DNA of 64,000 bases from Flaviflagellibacter sp963786225 (GTDB taxonomy: Bacteria; Pseudomonadota; Alphaproteobacteria; Rhizobiales; Methylopilaceae). A program made the position numbers and the translations under genes. The stretch spans positions 1-64,000 of the forward strand of contig CAWAYQ010000024.1 of NCBI GenBank assembly GCA_963786225.1, read 5' to 3'. Below the pieces are notes generated by a model. That model was not told where the DNA came from and searched no databases. It saw only the letters and a list, made by a program, of their open reading frames with translations. This document shows, one piece after another, positions 36,600-45,401 of the stretch; position 1 is the first letter of the stretch; every line of letters begins with the position of its first letter.

Positions 36600-37043
36600 T
36601 CAGTTCTTCGCGATGATGCGCGACAGGCCGTCGAGTGCGAGTTCGTAGCCGTATGCGCCGAAACCCACAACGATGCCGTGCGCGACGGGCGACACGTAGG
36701 AATGATGCCGAAACTCCTCGCGAGCGTGGGTGTTCGACAGGTGAACCTCGATCGCCGGCACCCCCACGGCCTTCAGCGCATCCCGCAGGGCGACCGATGT
36801 GTGGGTGTAGGCGGCAGGGTTGATGATAATGCCCTTGGCCTTGGTGCGGGCTTCCTGGATCCAGTCGACCAGCTGACCCTCGATATTGGTCTGCCGGAAA
36901 TCCACCGTCAGTCCGAGGGCTTTGCCGCGCGCCGTCACCCGGTCCTCGATGTCGTTGAGCGTCTCCGAGCCATAGATTTCCGGCTCGCGCAGGCCGAGCA
37001 GGTTGAGGTTCGGGCCGTTAAGGACAAATACGATCGCGGTCAT
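36600..37043 (-). CDS. aroQ: 3-dehydroquinate dehydratase, type II
   Basis: Removes water from 3-dehydroquinate in the shikimate pathway. The 147 residues show the type II hallmarks: LNGPNLNLLGLREPEIYG with the lid and catalytic Tyr, FRQTNIEGQLVDWIQEA, IINPAAYTHTSVALRDAL and IEVHLSNTHAREEFRHHS. All are intact and the length is typical. It is the first gene of the aroQ-accB-accC run; an intergenic repeat region precedes it. Confidence 0.96.
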   Translation of the reverse strand: MTAIVFVLNGPNLNLLGLREPEIYGSETLNDIEDRVTARGKALGLTVDFRQTNIEGQLVDWIQEARTKAKGIIINPAAYTHTSVALRDALKAVGVPAIEVHLSNTHAREEFRHHSYVSPVAHGIVVGFGAYGYELALDGLSRIIAKN

Positions 37044-37094
37044 CTCGGGACGATCTTGGCCGGGGCGAGGGAACGACGGTTCTTATACGGGCCG

Positions 37095-37310
37095 TGCGGA
37101 GAGGTCTACCCTCTCCTGCCCGGAACTCGGGTGCTCCCGAGTTCCGCTATCAATGGCGAAGTTGGGTAGACCCAACTTCGCTGGGAGAGGGTCGAGTTGC
37201 GGTCACGCGACCGGGGTGAGGGCAGGCACGATGTTGGCGCTCATCCGTTCCGCGAATTTCGCCCCCAACCCCGCTCCGCGCGGCCCTCCCCGTTCAGGGG
37301 AGGGAACTAC
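37095..37310. repeat. REP-like elements with two 26-nt hairpins (copies B and C)
   Basis: Between dsbA and aroQ a CCCTCTCC arm (about 37110) and its partner GGGAGAGGG (about 37184) enclose two perfect hairpins: 37121-37146 (stem CGGAACTCGGG, loop TGCT) and 37156-37181 (stem GCGAAGTTGGG, loop TAGA). Then follow GGTCACGCGACC, GGGGTGAGGG and, inverted, a second CCCTCCCC/GGGGAGGG pair near 37290-37306. No gene is present in the roughly 260-base gap. Confidence 0.75.
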
Positions 37311-38113
37311 CCGCACTCCGCCTTGCCGCATTTGCGGACATTGGCGATGACCTCTTTGAGGGTGTCGGCTCCGGCCGCGCCGGGCAGCACCTGGTCGGCG
37401 ATGACGTAGGTCGGCGTGCCGTTGATGTTGAGCTGGTTGGCGAGCTTGTGGACGGAAATCAAGGCGGCTTCGGTCTTGGGATCGGTCAGATCCCTGGACA
37501 GGCGGTCGATGTCGAGGCCGAGTTCGCGGGCGATCTCGATGGCGCCCGCGCCGGTGGCACTGTCGGCGGACAGGAGCTTGCGGTGGAAATCGAGATATTT
37601 CTCGGGGGCCTGGTTTCGGACGCCCACCGCGACGCGGGCGGCGTCGACCGAATCGGGGCCGAGCACCGGAAACTCCTTCAGGACGAGCCTGAGCTTCGGA
37701 TCGGTTTTCAGAAGCTCGTTGGTGTCCTCGAGCGCGTGTTTGCAGTAACCGCAATTGTAATCGAAGAACTCGACCAGAGTGACGTCGCCGTTCGGATTTC
37801 CGAGAACGACCTGGTTGTCCGAATTGTAGATTTCGGAGGACGTGGTCTTGAACACGCTGCTGCGCTTGGCGTCGGCGCTGGCCTCCTCCTTCGACTTCAG
37901 CTTCTCTGCCATCTCGCGAAGCAGTTCCGGATTGGCGAGGAGATACTCACGCACGATCTTTTCGACAGCGGCGCGGTTTGGCGCCGCGCCGGTGTCGCCG
38001 GGCCCCGATGACATTTCCGGGGCGGGCTGCGCCACCAGATATTGCGGAAGGATCAGCAGACCGAGCCCGGCAAGGGCGGCCAGCGCGACGGCGGATATGC
38101 GCAAAGGGGACAC
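37307..38113 (-). CDS. DsbA family thiol oxidoreductase with ScsC-like N-terminus
   Basis: Periplasmic disulfide enzyme. The 268 residues have a signal/anchor (ALAALAGLGLLILPQYLVA), an N-terminal helical segment (NRAAVEKIVREYLLANPELLREMAEKL) of the copper-resistance/ScsC type that mediates oligomerisation, and a thioredoxin-like domain with catalytic CGYC in FFDYNCGYCKHALED and the cis-Pro loop NINGTPTYVIAD. This suggests an isomerase or oxidase of the trimeric class. It lies 33 bases after the M48 gene. Confidence 0.93.
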   Translation of the reverse strand: MSPLRISAVALAALAGLGLLILPQYLVAQPAPEMSSGPGDTGAAPNRAAVEKIVREYLLANPELLREMAEKLKSKEEASADAKRSSVFKTTSSEIYNSDNQVVLGNPNGDVTLVEFFDYNCGYCKHALEDTNELLKTDPKLRLVLKEFPVLGPDSVDAARVAVGVRNQAPEKYLDFHRKLLSADSATGAGAIEIARELGLDIDRLSRDLTDPKTEAALISVHKLANQLNINGTPTYVIADQVLPGAAGADTLKEVIANVRKCGKAECG

Positions 38114-38146
38114 GGGTGTTTCCTTCCGGACGGAGAGACCGTCGTT

Positions 38147-39538
38147 CTATTTCAATTTCGGCGCACGGTAGTTGACGATGTCATCAGCGCGCAACCATGT
38201 GGGCGAGCCGGTGGCGAGCTGGCTTTTGGCGCGCGCGGCCAGCTGCTTTGCGACGGGAATGTTGCCGGCCTGGAAATTGGCCTGTGCGGAAGCGAGGTCG
38301 GCATCCGCGTTCATGCCCTTGCGGCCATAGGCGATCGCGAGATTGCGATAGGCTTTCTCCGCGGACGGCTCATAGGCTGTGGCCTGACGAAGCTCGGTCA
38401 TGGCGCCGTCGAGCAGGCTCTTGTCGTTGGTAGCGACCATGGCCTCACCGAGCATCATGCGGATGAGGCCCGATTTCGGCTTCATCGACACCGCGCGGCG
38501 CAACGGCTCCATGGCCTCTCGCGCGCGCCCGTTTTCCAGCAAAGCCTGGCCCTTCAATTCCCAGAAATAAGGATTACCCGGTTCCGATGCGATTAGCGCA
38601 TCGATCTGGCGCACCGCATCGTCGATTTTGCCAAAACGGTAGGCGGAGACGGCGCGGGCATAGCGCGCGGGCAGGCTCGTATCGCTCGCGGGGTATTTGC
38701 GCGCGATGACGTCCGGCCCCCTCATGAAGGCCCAGATTTTGGCCTGCGCCATTCGATGGCGCTGAACGAGGGCCGGATTGTCCGTTGCGTTGAAGTTCGG
38801 ACTCGCATTGACGATGCGTTCGAGCAACGCGATGCGCTCGACCGGCATCGGATGGGTGACGGCGTACGGATCGACGAAACGGGCCGTGAACATCGACTTG
38901 TCGGCGAAGCCCTTGAACGTTTCGAGCATGCCGCGGCCGGACTGTCCGGTTTTTGTGAGATAACTGATGCCGGCTTGGTCGGCGGCCTGCTCCTGCGCGC
39001 GGACATAAGCGAGCAGATCGCGCTGGACGATGCTCCCGGGCGCGGTCGCGACAGCCCGTGCGCCGCCCGCGATCGTGCCGCCGTCCGCGCCGGCCATGGC
39101 GCCGCCCGCGACCGCCGCGGCGCCGATCAGCATGGCGATGATGGCGCGCGTCTGCGCGGCGTCGATCTGCTGACGCAGATTTGAAAGATGGCCGCCGGCG
39201 ATGTGGCCAGTCTCATGCGCAAGAACGCCGATCAGCTGGTTCGGCGTCTTGCTTTCGACAATGGCGCCGAGATTGATGAAGATGCGGCGGCCGTTCGCCA
39301 CGAAGGCGTTGAACGAGAAGTCGCCGATCAGCGCGATCTCGACGACGGTCGGGTCGATATTGGCTGCGCGCAGAAGCGGGGTGGCGTAATCGCGCATCAG
39401 CTCTTCGATCTCGGCGTCGCGGACCGGCGAGAGACGATCCTTGTTTTGGGCGCGAGCGGGCGCGGGAAGGCTGGCCGCGCCCACCGCAAACGCCGTCGCC
39501 AGCGCGGCGACGCGGAAGAGAGCGGGCTTGCACTTCAT
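38147..39538 (-). CDS. M48 family metalloprotease with TPR domain (BepA-like)
   Basis: Periplasmic zinc protease involved in outer-membrane protein quality control in BepA relatives. From ATG 39538 there is a signal peptide (LATAFAVGAASLPAPARA), the M48 domain with zinc site HETGHIAGGHLSNL near residue 112 and the third ligand in RAQEQAADQAGISYL, then a C-terminal TPR region (about 280-460). ATG 39553 is an alternative start. It diverges from the aminotransferase across about 60 bases and precedes dsbA. Confidence 0.93.
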   Translation of the reverse strand: MKCKPALFRVAALATAFAVGAASLPAPARAQNKDRLSPVRDAEIEELMRDYATPLLRAANIDPTVVEIALIGDFSFNAFVANGRRIFINLGAIVESKTPNQLIGVLAHETGHIAGGHLSNLRQQIDAAQTRAIIAMLIGAAAVAGGAMAGADGGTIAGGARAVATAPGSIVQRDLLAYVRAQEQAADQAGISYLTKTGQSGRGMLETFKGFADKSMFTARFVDPYAVTHPMPVERIALLERIVNASPNFNATDNPALVQRHRMAQAKIWAFMRGPDVIARKYPASDTSLPARYARAVSAYRFGKIDDAVRQIDALIASEPGNPYFWELKGQALLENGRAREAMEPLRRAVSMKPKSGLIRMMLGEAMVATNDKSLLDGAMTELRQATAYEPSAEKAYRNLAIAYGRKGMNADADLASAQANFQAGNIPVAKQLAARAKSQLATGSPTWLRADDIVNYRAPKLK

Positions 39539-39600
39539 GGCAGGGAACGGCATAGCGCCGCGATGCACGATAACAGTGGCGCAAAAGGGGCACGACGAGC

Positions 39601-40779
39601 GTGATCGACAGCCAAGAGCGCGGGCGCCGCTTTTTTCATGCCCGGCGTGCCGAGGTGGAGCCATTCATCGCCATGGATGTGCTGGCCGCGGCGCGACGCC
39701 TGGAGGCGCAGGGGCGCTCCGTCGTGCATATGGAAATCGGCGAACCCAGCTTTCCCGCGCCTAAGGCTGCCCGCGAGGCGGCCGCCGAGGCTCTGAAGGG
39801 TGGATTGATCGGGTATACCCAGGCTTTGGGCCTGCCGGTGCTGCGCGAGCGTATTTCGCGGCATTACCGCGATGCCTACGGCATGGAGATTCCAGCCGCC
39901 CGGATCGCGGTGACCATCGGGTCCTCCGCCGGGTTTCTGCTGGCATTTCTGGCGCTGTTCAACCCGGGAGACCGTGTCGGCATCTCCTCGCCGGGGTATC
40001 CGCCCTACAAGACAATGCTGACGGCTCTCGGCCTGGAGCCGATCGAAATCGAATCCGATGCAGAAAGCCGCTGGGCGCTCGACGGCGATGCGGTCGAGCA
40101 GGCGCATGCGAAGAGCCCGCTCGCGGGCGTGTTGCTGATGAGCCCCGCCAATCCGAGCGGGACGGTGGTCACGCCCGCGGCGCTTGCCGAACTTGCGGAC
40201 ACATGCCGCAGGCTCGGTATCCGTCTCGTCTCGGACGAAATCTATCACGGGCTGACCTATGGAGCGGCGGCGGAGACCGCTCTTCGCTTCGACGATCAGG
40301 CGCTCGTCGTCAACAGCTTCTCGAAATACTGGTGCATGACGGGGTGGCGGATCGGATGGCTCGTCGTGCCGGAAGAGCTGGAGCGGCCGGTGGAGCGGCT
40401 GGCGCAGAACCTCTTCATCTCGGCGCCCATGCTGTCGCAGATCGCGGCGACGGCGGCGCTCGATGCCCGGGAAGAGCTGGAGGAGGTGCGCGGGATCTAC
40501 AGGCGCAACCGCGCACTGCTTCTGCGTGAGCTCCCGAAATCGGGTATGGACAGTTTCCTTCCGGCCGACGGCGCCTTCTATCTTTATGCCGATGTCGGCC
40601 GGTTCACGAACGACAGCCCGGCCTTCGCGCGTGCTCTGCTGGAAGAAGCCGGTGTCGCCGCGACGCCGGGTGTGGATTTCGATCGCGCGCGGGGACACCG
40701 GTATTTACGGTTTTCATTCGCGGGCGCGGAGGCGGAGATCGCGGAAGCGGTCGAGCGGATGAAAAAATGGCTCCGGTAA
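39601..40779 (+). CDS. pyridoxal phosphate-dependent aminotransferase, class I/II
   Basis: A 392-residue fold-type I enzyme. It shows VVHMEIGEPSFPAPKAA near residue 43, GYTQALGLPVLRERISRHY, LLMSPANPSGTVV near 180, LVSDEIYHGLTYG, the PLP lysine in VVNSFSKYWCMTGWRIGW near 242, and C-terminal FDRARGHRYLRFSFAGAEAEI with the substrate-binding Arg. It is close to aspartate/alanine-type aminotransferases, but the substrate cannot be set. Start is GTG 39601. Its last codons form the left arm of the terminator at 40763. Confidence 0.92.
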   Translation: MIDSQERGRRFFHARRAEVEPFIAMDVLAAARRLEAQGRSVVHMEIGEPSFPAPKAAREAAAEALKGGLIGYTQALGLPVLRERISRHYRDAYGMEIPAARIAVTIGSSAGFLLAFLALFNPGDRVGISSPGYPPYKTMLTALGLEPIEIESDAESRWALDGDAVEQAHAKSPLAGVLLMSPANPSGTVVTPAALAELADTCRRLGIRLVSDEIYHGLTYGAAAETALRFDDQALVVNSFSKYWCMTGWRIGWLVVPEELERPVERLAQNLFISAPMLSQIAATAALDAREELEEVRGIYRRNRALLLRELPKSGMDSFLPADGAFYLYADVGRFTNDSPAFARALLEEAGVAATPGVDFDRARGHRYLRFSFAGAEAEIAEAVERMKKWLR

Positions 40780-40795
40780 TGCCGGAGCCATTTTT
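40763..40795. terminator. bidirectional terminator overlapping aminotransferase stop
   Basis: The stem AAAAATGGCTCCGG, loop TAAT and GCCGGAGCCATTTTT form a perfect hairpin with A and T tracts. The left arm encodes the last residues K-W-L-R and the stop codon. It lies before the convergent rne end, so it can serve both genes. Confidence 0.9.
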
Positions 40796-40816
40796 CGTCG
40801 GTTAAGTGCGGGAGCC

Positions 40817-43495
40817 TCAGCCGCCGCGCATCTTGTTCCACCAGCCCGACCGGCGAGGACGCGCGGGCTCTTCCACGGCGGGTGCGGGTGTGGGTTCGGG
40901 CGTGGTTTCGACCGGCGCCCGTGTGCGCCTCGGCTTCGGATCCGCCTTGGCTGCGGGTTCCGGCTCGGCTGCGGGTTCAACAGCGACAAAGACCGGCCCA
41001 CGCTCCACCGGTGCGGGCGCGGAAACCGTCTCGACATCGCCGGGCATCGTGTCGGCTTCGCTGTGCGGGCCTTCGTCGCCCGCGCCTGCGGCATCACCCT
41101 CGCCACGGCCTTTGCGGCCGCCACGGCGTCCGCGACGGCGGGGACGGCGTTCTTCGCCACTGCCTTCCGGCGTGCCTTCGGGCCTGTCCGTCATGATCGC
41201 GGCCGTTGCCGACTGCTCGTCCGCCTCGATTACGCCACCTTCGATGGCGCCCTCGCTGATGTTCTCCGAAGCTTCACCTCTGAACGAGGCGGGGCGGCTC
41301 TCGCCTTGCTCGAAACGGACTTCAGCGTTCTCGCCGCGTCCTTCGCCGCCACGGCCCCGGCCGCGCCTGCGCCTGCGGCGACGGCGACGTCCGCCTTCTC
41401 CGCCTTCGCCCTGCTCAGCATGTTCGGGACGACCGCCGCCGGCGCGGTCGCCGCCGTGCGGACGGGATTCACGGACCTGGCCGCCAGCCTCGTCACGACC
41501 AGTCCCTTCGCCGATCTCCTCATCGTCCGCGATATCGGCCTCGTCGACGTCATCGGCTACCGGAGGCGGGAGCTGGGGTACGAGCGGTGTGCCGGTGGAG
41601 GGCTCGCCGCGCTGGATCACGCAATGCTCGCCAACCCCAAGATGCTCGTCGGAGGTGAAGGTGATCTCGACGCCGAAACGCGTTTCGATATCGCGGAGAT
41701 GGCCGCGCTTCTGGTTGAGGATGTAGAGCGCGACGGCGTTCGTCGTACGCACATTGATGTTGAAGCCCGACGTGCGCAGCAGGTTCTCTTCGATGATGCG
41801 CAGTACATGCAGGGCGACCGAGGGGACCGAGCGCACGCGGCCGGAGCCGGCGCAGACCGGGCAGACATCGGAGGACGATTCGAGCACGCCTGTGCGGATG
41901 CGCTGGCGTGACATTTCCAGAAGACCGAAATGCGAGATACGTCCGACCTGGATGCGCGCACGATCGTGCTTGAGGCAGTCCTTGAGCTTCTTCTCGACCG
42001 CGCGGTTGTTGCGGTTCTCTTCCATGTCGATGAAATCGACGACGATGAGGCCAGCAAGGTCGCGCAAGCGAAGCTGACGCGAGACTTCCTCGGCGGCTTC
42101 GAGATTGGTCTTGACGGCCGTGTCTTCGATATTGTGCTCGCGCGTGGCGCGGCCGGAGTTCACGTCGACGGCAACGAGAGCTTCCGTCTGATTGATGACG
42201 ATGTAGCCGCCGGATTTCAGCGTCACGACGTTCGAGAACATCGCGTCGAGCTGGCTGTCGACGCCGTACTTGGTGAAGATCGGAACCTGCTCGCGGTAGA
42301 GCTTCACGTTCTTCGCATGGCTCGGAATGAGCATGCGCATGAAGTCCTTGGCTTCCTTGAAGGAGCCTTCGCCCGAGACAAGAACTTCGTCGATGTCCTT
42401 GTTGTAGAGATCGCGGATGGCGCGCTTCACGAGCGAGCCTTCCTCATGGACGAGGGCCGGGGCGGTCGACTGAAGCGTTTTCTCGCGCACCGTTTCCCAC
42501 AGACGCAGCAGATATTCGAAATCGCGTTTCACCTCCGCCTTGGTGCGGCTCGCGCCGGCGGTGCGGAGAATGACGCCCATGCCTTCCGGCACTTCGAGAT
42601 CGCCGGCGATCTCCTTCATCTTCTTGCGGTCGGTGGCGTTCGTGACCTTCCGCGAAATGCCGCCGCCGCGCGCCGTGTTCGGCATCAGCACCGAATAGCG
42701 GCCGGCCAGAGACAGATAGGTCGTGAGCGCCGCGCCCTTGTTGCCGCGCTCTTCCTTGACGGCCTGAACGAGCAGCACCTGGCGACGCTTGATGACTTCC
42801 TGGATTTTGTAATGACGCATGCGGCGCGGTTCGCGGCGCTGCGGCATTTCCTCTTCGACGTTGGACTCGGCGCCGACGGATTCAATCTCGTCCTTGGCCT
42901 CGTCGCGAACTTCGACGACATCGCCGGAAGACGACGGTTCGGTGCCGGGTTCGGCGACTTCGGGAACAGCCGCTTGGTCGGCCGCGGCTTCGAGCGCGTC
43001 CTTTTCGGTTTCGCCGGCTTCGCTGCCGTCTTCATCCGTTTCGTCTTCGCTGTCCCCGGCGTCGTCTTCGTCCTCTGCGGGGGCGTCCTCGCTGACGCTC
43101 TCGTCCTTCGGAGCGTCCTTGGCCTTGCCGCGTCCGCGCCGGCGGCGGCCTTTGCCGCCGTCCTTCTTTTCTTCCTCGTCCGCGTCGTCGGCGCGCGTGT
43201 CGCGCTCTTCCTCGTCAAGCAGCGCCTGACGATCGGCGACCGGAATCTGGTAATAGTCGGGATGGATTTCGCTGAACGCGAGGAAGCCGTGGCGGTTGCC
43301 GCCGTATTCGACGAAGGCCGCCTGTAGGGACGGCTCTACGCGCGTGACCTTGGCGAGATAGATATTGCCGCGAAGCTGTTTGCGGTTGGCACTCTCGAAA
43401 TCGAATTCTTCGATACGATTGGTGCCGCCGCGGACGACGACTACCCGAGTTTCCTCCGGGTGGGCGGCGTCGATGAGCATCTTGTTGCTGGACAT
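40817..43495 (-). CDS. rne: ribonuclease E
   Basis: Endonuclease core of the RNA degradosome. The 892 residues show the N-terminal RNase H/S1 part (GNIYLAKVTRVEPSLQAAFVEYG), split by a long acidic, Lys/Arg-containing insertion (about residues 95-215), then HYKIQEVIKRRQVLLVQ, the DNase I-like catalytic part (EALVAVDVNSGRAT, VVDFIDMEENRNNRAVE) and the zinc link CPVCAGSG. A disordered C-terminal half rich in Arg and Glu ends in RRSGWWNKMRGG. The S1 insertion and the WWNK end are alphaproteobacterial traits. A long leader precedes it. Confidence 0.96.
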   Translation of the reverse strand: MSSNKMLIDAAHPEETRVVVVRGGTNRIEEFDFESANRKQLRGNIYLAKVTRVEPSLQAAFVEYGGNRHGFLAFSEIHPDYYQIPVADRQALLDEEERDTRADDADEEEKKDGGKGRRRRGRGKAKDAPKDESVSEDAPAEDEDDAGDSEDETDEDGSEAGETEKDALEAAADQAAVPEVAEPGTEPSSSGDVVEVRDEAKDEIESVGAESNVEEEMPQRREPRRMRHYKIQEVIKRRQVLLVQAVKEERGNKGAALTTYLSLAGRYSVLMPNTARGGGISRKVTNATDRKKMKEIAGDLEVPEGMGVILRTAGASRTKAEVKRDFEYLLRLWETVREKTLQSTAPALVHEEGSLVKRAIRDLYNKDIDEVLVSGEGSFKEAKDFMRMLIPSHAKNVKLYREQVPIFTKYGVDSQLDAMFSNVVTLKSGGYIVINQTEALVAVDVNSGRATREHNIEDTAVKTNLEAAEEVSRQLRLRDLAGLIVVDFIDMEENRNNRAVEKKLKDCLKHDRARIQVGRISHFGLLEMSRQRIRTGVLESSSDVCPVCAGSGRVRSVPSVALHVLRIIEENLLRTSGFNINVRTTNAVALYILNQKRGHLRDIETRFGVEITFTSDEHLGVGEHCVIQRGEPSTGTPLVPQLPPPVADDVDEADIADDEEIGEGTGRDEAGGQVRESRPHGGDRAGGGRPEHAEQGEGGEGGRRRRRRRRRGRGRGGEGRGENAEVRFEQGESRPASFRGEASENISEGAIEGGVIEADEQSATAAIMTDRPEGTPEGSGEERRPRRRGRRGGRKGRGEGDAAGAGDEGPHSEADTMPGDVETVSAPAPVERGPVFVAVEPAAEPEPAAKADPKPRRTRAPVETTPEPTPAPAVEEPARPRRSGWWNKMRGG

Positions 43496-44082
43496 GTGAG
43501 ACCTTCAGTTCTGCGCGCAGCGCGGCGACACGCGGCGGAACTATAGTTTCCGCTCGGCGCGCGGCCGGCGCCAGAGGCGCGATGTTTGATTAAAATGATG
43601 TGCGAAAAGATGGCCGTCCGGCGAACTGCGCATGCGTCGAGGTTTGCCTGAACGCTCGCCATGTCCGCCTTCGACTCCAATGTGTCTGCCTGCATAAGCA
43701 GGGGCCGTCAGGCTCGCCACCGCATTTCCGCCGGGCGCTGGGATGGCCTTGCACTCGACCATGCCGGGGATCCGGCGGGCTGGTCGGGCGCCTCTGGAAA
43801 GGCGGCATCCGGAACGATCGTCACCAAAACGCACAGAGAGCAGGGTGACTGACCGCGATCACGCATGGGCAAAGGCTTGGAAGCCATGCACGTGCGAGCC
43901 AGGGTCCTTCATATAGAAAACACCGCCTTTGACAAGCGGTTGTGTTGCTGGGGAAACACGACGGGAGGTGGAATGCAATGTTCCTCCACAGGGTCGATGG
44001 GAATAAGATTCCCGGGAGAGGCGGCTTTTCGCTAATCCTAACCCATCTAATTTCCGGTCTCCGAGGCCAATTCGCGTTCAAA
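43496..44082. other. divergent intergenic region rne / amidase
   Basis: Almost 590 bases without a supported gene between rne (minus) and the amidase (plus). It is likely to hold a long rne 5' leader, a known setting for RNase E autoregulation, plus the amidase promoter. Frames that cross it lack codon bias and ribosome sites. A promoter candidate for rne is listed separately; the amidase frame is open upstream of its chosen ATG back to 43942. Confidence 0.5.
43908..43935 (-). promoter_or_regulatory. candidate rne promoter
   Basis: On the minus strand TTGTCA (43935-43930), a 16-base spacer and TATGAA (43913-43908) fit a housekeeping sigma promoter. Transcription from it would give a leader of roughly 400 bases before the rne ATG at 43495. 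Other starts are possible. Confidence 0.35.
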
Positions 44083-45291
44083 ATGAACAGATTCGCGCTC
44101 ATTTTCCTGCCGGCGATTCTCGCCGTTTCCAGCTGGGCCGGGCCGGCGACAGCTCTTGTCAGCGCCACGGGGACCCGGCTCGGAGGTGACGCGGCCGGCA
44201 CGCGGCTGATCGTCGACCTGAACGGCCCGGTGAAGCCGCGCGTGTTCACTCTGGCCGATCCCTACCGCGTCATCATCGACCTCCCGGACCTCGTTTTCGG
44301 TACGAATCCTCTGCCCCACGAGGAGCGGGGGCTGATCTCGGCCTATCGCTACGGCCTGATCGCGCCCGGCCGTTCCCGGATCGTCATCGATGCGAAGGAA
44401 CCAGTGAAGGTGCAGGAGGTGCGCTCCGTCGATGCCGCGCAAGGGCAGCCGGCACGTCTCGTGATCGAACTTGTGCCGACCAGCCGGGCCGAATTCCTGA
44501 CGAACATGGCGGCCCAGGCTCCGAGCGTGGAGCAGCTTCCTCCCGCGCCGACACCGAAGGTTTCTCAGGACGCGGCCGACACGCGGCCCGTTGTCGTGAT
44601 CGACCCCGGCCATGGCGGCATCGATACCGGAGCCAAGGGGGCGGGGGGCGAGGAGGAGAAGAATATTGTCCTAGAGTTTGCCCGCACGCTCAACGCCAAA
44701 TTGGTCGAATCCGGCCGTTACCGGGTGACCATGACGCGTTCGGACGACAGCTTCGTCGCGCTCGCGGACCGGGTAAGGATCGCACGCGAGAACGGCGCAC
44801 AGCTTCTTCTCTCGATCCACGCCGATTCGCTGTCCGACCCTTTCGGCGTGCGCGGCGCGACCGTCTATACGCTGTCGGAAACCGCGAGTGACGCCGAAGC
44901 GGCGCGGCTCGCGGAAAAGGAAAACCGGGCCGACGTGATCGCCGGAGTCGATCTGACGGCGGAGCCGGACGAGGTCGCTGGCATTCTGATCGATCTCGCG
45001 ACGCGGGAAACGAAAAGCTTTTCCACGCGTTTCGCCAACACCCTCGTCAGCTCTGTGAAGCAGGCCATGCGGATGAACAAGAACCCCATGCGCTCTGCCG
45101 GATTCCTCGTCCTGAAAGCCCCCGACGTGCCTTCCGCGCTGCTCGAACTCGGCTACATGACGAACAAGGACGACCTCAAGCTCCTGATGTCCAAGGACTG
45201 GCGCGACAAGGCGGCCGACGCGATGGTTCAGGCGGTAGACGTTTTCTTCGGCAAACCCGGTGCGTCGGAAAGGAGCTCTTCGGGAGGTTAA
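44083..45291 (+). CDS. N-acetylmuramoyl-L-alanine amidase with AMIN domain
   Basis: Periplasmic zinc amidase that splits septal peptidoglycan. From ATG 44083 (402 residues) there is a signal peptide (ALIFLPAILAVSSWAGPATA), an AMIN localisation domain (about 25-130, with TRLIVDLNGPVKPRVFTLADPYRVIIDLP) and an Amidase_3 domain (about 170-390). The zinc ligands are in VVIDPGHGGIDTGA, the glutamate in EEEKNIVLEFA, LSIHADS and the catalytic ALLELGYMTN. It lies 110 bases upstream of PBP1A, so the pair probably form an operon for cell division. Confidence 0.94.
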   Translation: MNRFALIFLPAILAVSSWAGPATALVSATGTRLGGDAAGTRLIVDLNGPVKPRVFTLADPYRVIIDLPDLVFGTNPLPHEERGLISAYRYGLIAPGRSRIVIDAKEPVKVQEVRSVDAAQGQPARLVIELVPTSRAEFLTNMAAQAPSVEQLPPAPTPKVSQDAADTRPVVVIDPGHGGIDTGAKGAGGEEEKNIVLEFARTLNAKLVESGRYRVTMTRSDDSFVALADRVRIARENGAQLLLSIHADSLSDPFGVRGATVYTLSETASDAEAARLAEKENRADVIAGVDLTAEPDEVAGILIDLATRETKSFSTRFANTLVSSVKQAMRMNKNPMRSAGFLVLKAPDVPSALLELGYMTNKDDLKLLMSKDWRDKAADAMVQAVDVFFGKPGASERSSSGG

Positions 45292-45401
45292 TTCGGGCGT
45301 GCACGCCCAACAAAATCCACAAAAGGCTTCCAAGCCCCTTCAGGTCGTAAAGCCCGTGCGCAGGCCCGAGCGATCGCCGTTTTCAGGGACATATCGCGTT
45401 C

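Noticed and set aside
43600..43860. Small plus-strand frames in the rne/amidase gap
   Set aside because: Overlapping frames with no ribosome site, no codon bias and no domain; more likely leader sequence.
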